Source: Planctomycetaceae bacterium
GTDB taxonomy: Bacteria > Planctomycetota > Planctomycetia > Planctomycetales > Planctomycetaceae
Direction of reading: 5' to 3'
Assembly: GCA_021732975.1 (NCBI GenBank)
Contig: JAKFWC010000009.1
Coordinates: 1-64,000, forward strand
Length of the DNA: 64,000 nucleotides
The notes below the pieces were generated by a model. That model made no database searches. It was not told the origin of the DNA and saw only the letters and a list, made by a program, of their open reading frames with translations. The translations under genes and the position numbers were made by a program. The stretch's first letter is position 1. Each line of letters opens with the position of its first letter. This document shows positions 15,703 to 23,266 of the stretch, in pieces.

Positions 15703-17346
15703 ATGAGTTTGACGCCGGCCCCTTCGCTGCTTGGTTGGTGGTCTTCCGATGGAACGCCGCTGTCGATTGATCCCGCGTCGATCACGGAAGCGATCAACGA
15801 TCTCCATCAACCGCTCTATATTGTCAGCACCACGCAGGGATATGCTCTCGCGCGCGGCGGCCGCGGTGCCATCGGTCCCGACGCGCATGATGCACAAGCC
15901 TATCCTGTGATTGGGTTTGTGCCTCCGATTCATCCCGAGAATCTCGGCGATCCTACGTTCTGCCAGGATCATGGAACGCGCTATGCTTACGTCTCTGGCG
16001 GGATGGCGGCCGGAATCGGGTCGGCAGAAATCGTCGAAGCCCTCGGTCGTGCCGGCATGATGGGCATGTTCGGGGCGGCCGGCTTGGGATTGCCCCGGGT
16101 TGAAGCGGCGATTGATCGCATTCAGGCGAGTATTCCCGGTAAACCGTATGGCTTCAACCTCATTCACAGCCCGCATGACCCCTCGCTGGAACGGGGGGTT
16201 GTTGAGCTGTATATCCAACGGGGCGTAAAACTTGCGGAAGCATCGGCATTTCTCGATCTGACGATCAACGTGGTCCGTTTCCGGACGCACGGGATTCATC
16301 TCGGTCCCAATGGGGAAATTGTCACGCCGAACCGGGTGATGGCGAAAGTCTCCCGCGTGGAAGTGGCGTCCAAGTTCTTTGCGCCGCCCCCCGCCAAGAT
16401 GCTGTCGCAATTGGTCGAGCAGGGGCTGTTATCGCATGCACAGGCTAAGCTTGCAGAACAAATTCCGATTGCACAAGACCTTACGGCCGAAGCTGATTCG
16501 GGGGGGCACACCGATAACCGCCCGGCGGTCACGCTGATCCCAACAATGCTGCAACTTCGCGACCGTGCGATGGCACAGTACAAATTCGCGCAGCCACTGC
16601 GGGTCGGAGCGGCCGGTGGCATTTCCACGCCCGCATCAACAGCCGCCGGGTTTGCGATGGGCGCCAGCTATGTCATGGTCGGCTCGGTGAATCAGGCCTG
16701 CGTGGAATCCGGTACATGCGATGTCGTCCGCCAGATGCTCGCCGATGCGGAGCAGGCCGACACCACCATGTGTCCCGCCGCAGACATGTTTGAAATGGGC
16801 GTGAAAGTTCAGGTGCTGAAACGCGGCACCATGTTTCCGATGCGGGCTTCCAAGCTGTACGACCTGTACCGCGAGTATCCGAGCATCGAAGCGCTTCCTG
16901 CGAATGAGCGGTCGACGATCGAAAAAACGATCTTCAAGTGCTCTCTGGATGACGTGTGGAACCAGACGGAATCGTTCTTCACCCAGCGCGATCCGTCGCA
17001 GGTCACCAAGGCCGCGAAAGATCCGAAGCACAAGATGGCGTTGATCTTCCGCTGGTATCTGGGCCAGGCATCGCGGTGGGCGAACCAGGGGTTGGTTGAC
17101 CGGCGGCTGGACTATCAAATCTGGTGCGGACCGGCGATGGGTGCCTTCAACGAGTGGACCAAGGGGACATTCCTGCAACAGCCGGCGAATCGCAATGTGA
17201 CCGTGGTGGGTTATAACCTGATCCACGGTGCGGCGGTGATGATGCGTCTCAACTCCCTGCGCAGCCAAGGTTTTCCGGTTCCCGCCGAAGCGATGCAAAT
17301 TGTGCCGCGCGATCTGGACGATCTTCGCACCCGGCTCGGACTCTAG
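15703..17346 (+). CDS. pfaD: PfaD-family enoyl reductase, orphan
   Basis: A 547-residue PfaD protein, the FMN-dependent enoyl reductase that works in trans with polyunsaturated fatty acid or polyketide synthases. It has a TIM-barrel core like 2-nitropropane dioxygenase: GTRYAYVSGGMAAGIGSAE, FGAAGLGLPRVEAAI, GFNLIHSPHDP, and the FMN-phosphate region VGAAGGISTPASTAAGFAMG. The PfaD-specific tail (NQTESFFTQRDP, RWYLGQASRWANQG) is complete. Known partners PfaA, PfaB and PfaC are not in the window, so the synthase must lie elsewhere. ATG 15703 is preferred because an AGGTAA lies upstream; ATG 15577 would add 42 low-complexity residues. A strong terminator follows. Confidence 0.92.
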   Translation: MSLTPAPSLLGWWSSDGTPLSIDPASITEAINDLHQPLYIVSTTQGYALARGGRGAIGPDAHDAQAYPVIGFVPPIHPENLGDPTFCQDHGTRYAYVSGGMAAGIGSAEIVEALGRAGMMGMFGAAGLGLPRVEAAIDRIQASIPGKPYGFNLIHSPHDPSLERGVVELYIQRGVKLAEASAFLDLTINVVRFRTHGIHLGPNGEIVTPNRVMAKVSRVEVASKFFAPPPAKMLSQLVEQGLLSHAQAKLAEQIPIAQDLTAEADSGGHTDNRPAVTLIPTMLQLRDRAMAQYKFAQPLRVGAAGGISTPASTAAGFAMGASYVMVGSVNQACVESGTCDVVRQMLADAEQADTTMCPAADMFEMGVKVQVLKRGTMFPMRASKLYDLYREYPSIEALPANERSTIEKTIFKCSLDDVWNQTESFFTQRDPSQVTKAAKDPKHKMALIFRWYLGQASRWANQGLVDRRLDYQIWCGPAMGAFNEWTKGTFLQQPANRNVTVVGYNLIHGAAVMMRLNSLRSQGFPVPAEAMQIVPRDLDDLRTRLGL

Positions 17347-17739
17347 ACAGCATTGCGACCTTTGTCCCAGTCCGGAGCGCAAGCGACGGAAGACAGACAC
17401 CGCCCCCGGCTCCTTCCCGCAGCCGGGGGGCTTTTCTCTTCCAGTTGGTGACATTGCCGATTGGCAAGACTGTAACGGCGTTGACAACTTTGTCAGTCGC
17501 TTTGCGAATTTGTGGATATCGGCCGATCTCCTCATTCGGCAATAAGTTGCAGCGATTTTCGGTCAGAGAGCCGGTTCAAGCCGCGCGTCCGGCACAACCG
17601 ATCATCTTTCACAGAGCCCCAAGCCGACGGGCCGAAGTCCACAACACTCCTGAGAGACTCGCTGGGATTGGATTGCTGACGGTTTGCGTCTGGCTCTCGT
17701 CTCACGACCCTTGACTCTCGACTGACTAAAGGCCCTCCC
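17347..17739. other. Intergenic region after pfaD
   Basis: It holds one arm-like copy of the CCGGAGCGCAAGCGACGG repeat at about 17373-17390 and the terminator at 17403. The promoter of the following membrane protein gene should be in the right part. No gene is seen. Confidence 0.5.
17403..17435 (+). terminator. Intrinsic terminator of pfaD
   Basis: Stem CCCCCGGCT / AGCCGGGGG (17403-17411 and 17421-17429) with a 9-base loop, followed by GCTTTTCTCTT. Placement 57 bases past the pfaD stop fits. Confidence 0.9.
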
Positions 17740-18129
17740 ATGCCGGATGCCAACCTGATGGCGATTTTGCAGCAAGCCGCTCACGAACTGCTGGTGTGGG
17801 TTGGATTTGGCACGCTTGTGGGACTGGCCGCCAAGGGGTTGATGCCTGGTCGCGACCCCGGCGGCGCGGTCGGAACGATGCTCATGGGCATCGTGGGCAG
17901 CCTCATCGGCTGCGGCGTGCTGCTACTGTTCAACACGAGTTACAAGATCACACCCATCAGTCCGCTCGGCTTCTGTGCGGGGACCGCGGGGGCGTTTGTG
18001 TTGCTGCTGTTCTATCGATTGCTATCGAACAGCTACATCGTGGAAGCCGTCGACGGTGACGCCAAGGGGAAGACTGGCGCGTCGACAGTCACCTATTACG
18101 GCCGTCGTCGTCGCAGTAAAGCCGCATAG
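17740..18129 (+). CDS. GlsB/YeaQ/YmgE-like stress membrane protein
   Basis: A 129-residue inner-membrane protein of the transglycosylase-associated (GlsB/YeaQ/YmgE) family. Three hydrophobic segments are visible (about residues 16-33, 41-61 and 72-92) with the family's glycine pattern: GFGTLVGLAAKGLMPGRDPG, then GTMLMGIVGSLIGCG. The cytoplasmic tail is basic (YYGRRRRSKAA). Members are stress-induced in several bacteria, but the molecular job is unknown. It is somewhat longer than the usual 80-90 residues, at both ends. Confidence 0.85.
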   Translation: MPDANLMAILQQAAHELLVWVGFGTLVGLAAKGLMPGRDPGGAVGTMLMGIVGSLIGCGVLLLFNTSYKITPISPLGFCAGTAGAFVLLLFYRLLSNSYIVEAVDGDAKGKTGASTVTYYGRRRRSKAA

Positions 18130-18163
18130 CTTGCGCTTTGTAGACTACAGCATTCGCTTCCCA

Positions 18164-18781
18164 TCACGAAGGCTTCTTCGCCGCTCCCTGCAACCGCGCC
18201 ATTTCGAGCGGTGACAGTTTTTTTCCACCCGGGCCGGTCGTCGGAATCGCTGGTTTTGCCGGGGTTTCCACCGGAGCCGGGGTGGCTGCAGACGCTTCGA
18301 CTGGAGCGGCGGCGACGGGCGCTGGTGGAGCAGCGGGCGCCCCTCCGGCGGCAGCGGCCTTAGCCGCTGCTTGAGCCCGCATGATTTCAATCGGCGAGAG
18401 CTTTTTCTCTCCGGCAGCGGGAGCCGCTGCGGCCGCGGGCTTTGCAGCGCCGGCCGCGCGAATGGCATCCAGCGGACTACCACCAGCGGGCTTTGCGGCC
18501 GCAGGAGCTGCGGCTTTGGCAGCGGGAGCGGCTTCCTTCTTGGGAGCCGGAGCGGCCTTCGGCTTTGGTCCGTCAACGACTGTCAGAAACGCCGGGTCGA
18601 TATCGTACCAGCCGATATCCACCGGGCCGTCGAATTCGACGAGCGCCCGACCGTTCATGTTGACGGTCCGCACCTTGCCGGTCCATTGGGCGAACCGCTT
18701 CAGTTCCGGAGCCGCAGGGTCGACGACCACCCACTTGTCGGTGAGTTTCTGCTTCAGCTTTTCCGCCAGTTCAATCGACAT
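18164..18781 (-). CDS. Ala/Pro-rich protein with SH3-like N-terminus and repeated LSPLE motifs
   Basis: A 205-residue protein of unknown function. Residues 1-70 look like a compact beta domain: KWVVVDPAAPELKRFAQWTG, KVRTVNMNGRALVEFDG, GWYDIDPAFLTVVD. This resembles KOW/SH3-like barrels. The rest is Ala/Pro-rich and disordered, interrupted by three copies of a short helix-like motif: GSPLDAIRAAG, LSPIEIMRAQ and LSPLEMARLQG. Repeated linear motifs on a flexible tail suggest a multivalent binding partner. No signal peptide is seen. The low-complexity DNA makes overlapping plus-strand frames look long, but those have biased composition. Confidence 0.75.
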   Translation of the reverse strand: MSIELAEKLKQKLTDKWVVVDPAAPELKRFAQWTGKVRTVNMNGRALVEFDGPVDIGWYDIDPAFLTVVDGPKPKAAPAPKKEAAPAAKAAAPAAAKPAGGSPLDAIRAAGAAKPAAAAAPAAGEKKLSPIEIMRAQAAAKAAAAGGAPAAPPAPVAAAPVEASAATPAPVETPAKPAIPTTGPGGKKLSPLEMARLQGAAKKPS

Positions 18782-18967
18782 CCGGCACCTTCCTGCAACC
18801 GTACGCTAACCGACCGCGCGAATCTCCGCCCGGCACTGCGATTCTCGATGAACCGCAGACGGAAATCAAGCCGCGAGAATCTCCCAATCTACCGGACTAA
18901 ATCCTCGTGGAATTGTAGAATTAGTTGTGTGGCTCGGATTGGCGCGCCTCGAGGAACGCCTTGGGTC

Positions 18968-19423
18968 ATGTACTTCACCGCACTCGTTATCCCAATCGCA
19001 GATTGCAAAATGTTGAGCCGAGTGGCACTCGAATTCGGCGTATCTCCTGCGGAGGCTGTCGTGCTCCTGACGGTCGGATATGAAATTCCGCTGCCACCAC
19101 ACGAATTCATTAAACACGCCGTTTGGGAAAGCGTCGGAGAAGTCGATGAGCGCCAAGTGAAGGACGGATTTGATAACTGCTTACTGAAACGCTGGATTTG
19201 CCTGACTCAACAGGGGCTTCCGGAGTTCACGGATCAGGGCGAAAAGTTATGGTCAGAAATTCGTCACACGCTCCAGAAACGTCGAGAAGAGCAGAATGCG
19301 ACTCGGGTGGAAAAGACTCTTCAAGACGAAGTGAGTCGACGCGGCGAAGAACTCGCCGGCTGGCACGAGTGGAATGACGCTTGGAAAACTGCGCCAGATC
19401 GCCGTCTTGAGGGATCGAATTAG
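18968..19423 (+). CDS. Hypothetical protein
   Basis: An open frame of 151 residues that I do not recognise. The sequence reads like a real soluble protein: LSRVALEFGVSPAEAVVLLT, GYEIPLPPHEFIKHAVWESV, then a charged helical C-terminus (LQKRREEQNATRVEKTLQDE). The middle may be a winged-helix-like module (DGFDNCLLKRWICLTQQGLP). The stretch 19141-19200 counts to 47% GC, below neighbouring genes. The start is uncertain: ATG 18968, GTG 18929 or ATG 19010 are possible, all poorly supplied with ribosome sites. The frame is open much further left but only over the antisense of the Ala/Pro-rich gene. Confidence 0.5.
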   Translation: MYFTALVIPIADCKMLSRVALEFGVSPAEAVVLLTVGYEIPLPPHEFIKHAVWESVGEVDERQVKDGFDNCLLKRWICLTQQGLPEFTDQGEKLWSEIRHTLQKRREEQNATRVEKTLQDEVSRRGEELAGWHEWNDAWKTAPDRRLEGSN

Positions 19424-19559
19424 GACACGACTGGGTCCGTAATTCGATGGGTGTCGCTATCTCCACGATGGGGCGGGCTGTTAATATACGCCTCACGAAT
19501 TCCTCTCACGGACCCGATTCCGTGGGAAAAACTCTTCACCGCGGAAAGCGAATTTGGTC

Positions 19560-20774
19560 ATGGCGAGTTGTGTGCTGGCGTACTCGGGCGGATTGGATAC
19601 TTCGGTCATTCTCGGATGGCTGCAGGACGAGGGTTACGAGGTCCACTGCGTTTACGTCGACCTCGGCCAGCCGTGCGAAGACCGCGAGGCGATCCTCAAG
19701 AAAGCCCACACCTGCGGGGCGAAATCGGCCCGCATCGTCGATGTGCAGGAAGAACTCTGCCGGGATTTTGCCTTCCCGGTGATGCAGTGGCAGGCGCGGT
19801 ACGAAGGGATTTATCTCCTCGGCACCTCGATCGCCCGACCGCTGATTTCCAAGGTCTGCCTGCAGGTCGCGAAGGAAGTGGGGGCGAATGCGTATGCCCA
19901 CGGTGCGACCGGCAAGGGGAACGATCAGTGCCGGTTCCAACTCGCAGCGGATGCCCTGAATCCGCACGTGAAAATCATCGCGCCGTGGCGGATGGAAAAG
20001 TTCCGGGCTCTGTTCCCCGGCCGGACGGAGATGATCGCCTACTGTGCCGAGAAGAACATCCCGGTGAAGGCGTCGGTCTCGAAACCGTACAGCTCCGACG
20101 AAAACTGCCTGCACATCAGTTACGAAGCCGGCAAGCTGGAAGACCCGACGGTCTGCGGCGTCGACATCGTCGAATTCGGCATGACCGTGTCACCGCAAGC
20201 CGCACCAGACAAAGTCGAATCGGTCAAAATCGGCTTCGAAAAGGGCGTGCCGGTCACGCTCAACGGTCAAAAGAAATCAGCCCTCGAAATGGTGCAGGAA
20301 CTCAATACCATCGGCGGTCGCAACGGTGTTGGCCGGATTGATATGATCGAGAACCGGTTCGTCGGCATGAAGAGCCGCGGCGTCTACGAAGCTCCCGGCA
20401 TGACGCTGCTGTATGAAGCTCACCGCATCGTCGAACAACTCACGCTCGACCGCGATCTGCTCCACCTGCGCGACCGGTTGTCGCCGGAAATCGCCGAGAT
20501 GGTCTATTACGGATTCTGGTACACGGCGAAGATGGACGCCCTGATGGCGTTCATGCAGAATTCCCAACGGCCCGTGACCGGTGAAGTCACCTTCGGTTTA
20601 TATAAGGGAAATATCTTCGTCCAGAGCCGCACCAGCCCGAACAGCCTGTATGACGAAGCGATCGCCAGTATGGAAGGCGGAGGCAGCTACAACCAGACCG
20701 ATGCGGAAGGCTTCCTGCGCATCATGGGTCTGCCGAGCCGCGTACAGGCGGAATTGCGCAAACGCGGGTATTAA
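19560..20774 (+). CDS. argG: Argininosuccinate synthase
   Basis: A 404-residue ArgG that joins citrulline and aspartate with ATP in arginine synthesis. The N-terminal PP-loop AYSGGLDTS (residues 7-15) binds ATP. Further family motifs are AHGATGKGNDQCRF and YSSDENCLHISYE; the C-terminal oligomerisation region is intact. Length fits the family. ATG 19560 lies at the onset of the first strand. It is apparently monocistronic; argH is not in the window. A 22-base inverted repeat follows and faces the converging DUF4432 gene. Confidence 0.96.
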   Translation: MASCVLAYSGGLDTSVILGWLQDEGYEVHCVYVDLGQPCEDREAILKKAHTCGAKSARIVDVQEELCRDFAFPVMQWQARYEGIYLLGTSIARPLISKVCLQVAKEVGANAYAHGATGKGNDQCRFQLAADALNPHVKIIAPWRMEKFRALFPGRTEMIAYCAEKNIPVKASVSKPYSSDENCLHISYEAGKLEDPTVCGVDIVEFGMTVSPQAAPDKVESVKIGFEKGVPVTLNGQKKSALEMVQELNTIGGRNGVGRIDMIENRFVGMKSRGVYEAPGMTLLYEAHRIVEQLTLDRDLLHLRDRLSPEIAEMVYYGFWYTAKMDALMAFMQNSQRPVTGEVTFGLYKGNIFVQSRTSPNSLYDEAIASMEGGGSYNQTDAEGFLRIMGLPSRVQAELRKRGY

Positions 20775-20786
20775 ACGTTTCCGTCA

Positions 20787-20855
20787 CAGACCGGAGCGCA
20801 AGCGACGGCAGTCAGGAATTGTGACGATGACTCCCGTCGCTTGCGCTCCGGTCTG
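20787..20855. repeat. 22-base perfect inverted repeat between converging genes
   Basis: Arms 20787-20808 and 20834-20855 (core CCGGAGCGCAAGCGACGG) are exact complements around 25 bases. It sits between argG and the minus-strand DUF4432 gene and could terminate both. The same core occurs at 17373 and, with one base changed, at 26860. Confidence 0.8.
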
Positions 20856-20868
20856 CGTCAACGTGGAA

Positions 20869-22047
20869 TCACGCATCACCCGACGGTGACCACCCGGGTT
20901 GCGGTGCGTTATGCACCACCGGTGTGACGGTCCCCTGCAACGTCTTCACACGGTCCACCATCGTTGCAACATCCGCCGTATTATCCGCGAATTCCCAGGC
21001 AAATTCGCTGCGATACGTCGCGCCGGGAGCGAGTTTCGGCAGTCGATCCTGCTTCCGCTCATACGCCCGGAAGTTCGGCAGGTTTACGCCGGGTTCAAGG
21101 CCGGTAACGTAGCCCTCGGCGAGCGATTGGGTGTTTTTCCACACGGTGAAGCACGGCAGTTGCTTCGTCTGGAAATGCACGCCGAATGCCGCGGTGGCCG
21201 CTTTGTTCTTCAGCACGGCCGTTGACCAACCTTGCCCATCGGCCACCGGGCAATAGTAGAACGCTTCTTCCGGCAAGCCGGTCGTTGGCGGCCCATACAC
21301 GGCATGTTTCGTCACCCCCTTCGCCGAGTGCGGATCGCGCGGGGCTAACTCGCGGTAGGGGACGATGTTCTCCGAACCCTCTTCCAAAAACGGTTGACCA
21401 ATATTGATGTGGTATAGGAGCGATAGTGGTGTCTCGTTCCCGCCGAGATTAAAGACTTCATCGATGAAATCGACACGCGAACTCCCGGCCCGCATGCGAA
21501 CCGTTGATCGTAGTCGCAACGCCGGACCGAACATCGTGGTTTCATCCACCACACCCTGCACTTCGATCGTTCCCGGCCCGGTGGAATCGATCCGCACCAC
21601 CACGCGGTGCGCCGGCAGGTTGGCGATGCGTCCATGCAGCGTGATGGCGGTCCCTTCGTCCTGACCCGGCGGACCGTTGAACGCCAACCCGCAGCGGCAC
21701 ATCAGTTCGTTGAAGCCGTTCAGCCAGCCCAAGCCGTTGCGGTCATGCAGATCGACCAGCGACGGATGGACCGGCCGTTTCACCGGTGACTGCCAACCGA
21801 GCGGCAGATCGCGGTACCGACCTTTCCATACTCCCATGCCGCGCGTGGGCAGTAGCGAAAGTTCCGTCATGCCATTATTGATGGTCACCACCTGTACGCC
21901 GTGGCTCTCGCCGCCGCACAAGGTCGTAGCCTGCACGCTCCAATGTTCTGCACCAGCAAGAGGTCCACACTCCGACGGACCGATTTGAAACCGTTCGTGA
22001 TGAATACCCGACTCGAAGCAAGTGATGACGAATTCCTGACCTGTCAT
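20869..22047 (-). CDS. DUF4432 family protein, aldose-epimerase-like
   Basis: A 392-residue cytoplasmic protein of the DUF4432 family, which shares the galactose-mutarotase beta-sandwich fold. Recognisable stretches are LPTRGMGVWKGRYRDLPLGW, GFNELMCRCGLAFNG, ITLHGRIANLPAH, LLYHINIGQPFLEEG and GLEPGVNLPNF; conserved His and Glu residues are likely in the sugar site. The substrate is not known, but a carbohydrate epimerase or lyase-like role is plausible. ATG 22047 has GAGGAA six bases upstream; an ATG at 22140 is in frame but lacks one. It diverges from the glycosyltransferase gene. Confidence 0.85.
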   Translation of the reverse strand: MTGQEFVITCFESGIHHERFQIGPSECGPLAGAEHWSVQATTLCGGESHGVQVVTINNGMTELSLLPTRGMGVWKGRYRDLPLGWQSPVKRPVHPSLVDLHDRNGLGWLNGFNELMCRCGLAFNGPPGQDEGTAITLHGRIANLPAHRVVVRIDSTGPGTIEVQGVVDETTMFGPALRLRSTVRMRAGSSRVDFIDEVFNLGGNETPLSLLYHINIGQPFLEEGSENIVPYRELAPRDPHSAKGVTKHAVYGPPTTGLPEEAFYYCPVADGQGWSTAVLKNKAATAAFGVHFQTKQLPCFTVWKNTQSLAEGYVTGLEPGVNLPNFRAYERKQDRLPKLAPGATYRSEFAWEFADNTADVATMVDRVKTLQGTVTPVVHNAPQPGWSPSGDA

Positions 22048-22270
22048 CGTGCGTTCCTCATCAAATTCGGTCTGCAATTTGCCGATTCTTGTGGGAATCC
22101 CGTTGCAACAATTTGCATGGGGATCGAAATCGGCGTACATGCTGGAATGTGATTTATCCGGCGACTATCGTTGTCGTCTTAAGATCGACCCGCCATCCGG
22201 ATCGTAAGTCTAGAAGTGACCGGGTGAATTGGCCAGTCTGCCGTTGACCGTTCCTTGTTTGAGACCGCCG

Positions 22271-23110
22271 ATGTCCAGCAGTGACGCCGATTTGTCCGCG
22301 ACACCTTACACCGAGCCGTGGTACGAGGCCCATCGCCGGACTTTGGGGGAGATTACGTGCCACGAAGTCGGGATCTATGCTATTCCGGCGGACATGGTGC
22401 TCTCGGTCGTTGTGCCGGTTTATAACGAAGAAAAGACGCTGCGGTCGCTCGTCGATCGCGTCCGGCGGGTGCCGATCCGCAAGGAAATCGTCCTCGTCGA
22501 TGACGGATCGAAGGACGGCAGCCGGCTGGTAATGCAGGATCTGGCGGCCGAGTCCGTGGCGAATCCCGATCCACTGAACGTCATCGCCTGTCATTATCAC
22601 GACAAGAATCAGGGCAAAGGGGCGGCTGTCCGGACGGGGTTCTCGAAATCAACTGGGCACATTGTGCTGATTCAGGATGCTGATCTCGAATACGATCCCG
22701 CGGAGTACCCGCGGCTGCTGCGGCCGATAGTGGAAGGCAAAGCCGATGTCGTCTTCGGCAGCCGCTTCCTCGGCGATCAGGAGCACCGTGTCCTCTACTT
22801 CTGGCACTCCGTTGCCAACAAGGGGCTGACGTGGATCTCGAACTGCTTCACCGATCTCAATCTGACGGACATGGAAACGTGCTACAAAGTCTTCAGCCGG
22901 ACCGCGATTGATTCCATCTGGCCGACGCTCAAACAGAACCGCTTCGGCATCGAACCGGAACTGACGGCGAAAGTTGCGCGGCGGAAACACCGTGTCTATG
23001 AAATGTCGGTCAGCTATTCCGGCCGGACTTACGAACAAGGGAAGCACATTCGCCCCAGTGATGGCTTCAACGCGCTGTGGTGTATCATCCGTTACTGGTG
23101 GGCGGATTGA
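22271..23110 (+). CDS. Family 2 glycosyltransferase (polyprenyl-phosphate type)
   Basis: A 279-residue GT2 enzyme with a GT-A fold. The core starts at [20 protein letters not shown], followed by [24 protein letters not shown], the metal-binding [13 protein letters not shown], and [11 protein letters not shown]. The order and spacing match dolichol/undecaprenyl-phosphate glucosyl- or mannosyltransferases. It lacks the C-terminal membrane domain of the longer members, though a hydrophobic stretch lies near the end. ATG 22271 gives a short N-terminal extension before the catalytic core. The function is probably lipid-linked sugar donor synthesis. Confidence 0.88.
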   Translation: MSSSDADLSATPYTEPWYEAHRRTLGEITCHEVGIYAIPADMVLSVVVPVYNEEKTLRSLVDRVRRVPIRKEIVLVDDGSKDGSRLVMQDLAAESVANPDPLNVIACHYHDKNQGKGAAVRTGFSKSTGHIVLIQDADLEYDPAEYPRLLRPIVEGKADVVFGSRFLGDQEHRVLYFWHSVANKGLTWISNCFTDLNLTDMETCYKVFSRTAIDSIWPTLKQNRFGIEPELTAKVARRKHRVYEMSVSYSGRTYEQGKHIRPSDGFNALWCIIRYWWAD

Positions 23111-23266
23111 GGTTGGCGAATGGTTGATGGCAAAGCGCGAGCGAGATTTGTCTTCTTCTGATCATTCGCCTCTGTGAATTTCTCGCGAATTGCTCACGAC
23201 GAATCGTCTCGTTACCGTAGGAGTCCATTCAGAGCCGTGCGCTCAGCACTCTCGAAGGACACCACG

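Noticed and set aside
18371..18967. Long plus-strand frame antisense to the Ala/Pro-rich gene
   Set aside because: It is an overlap product of GC-rich repetitive DNA; only the part after 18968 has natural protein composition.
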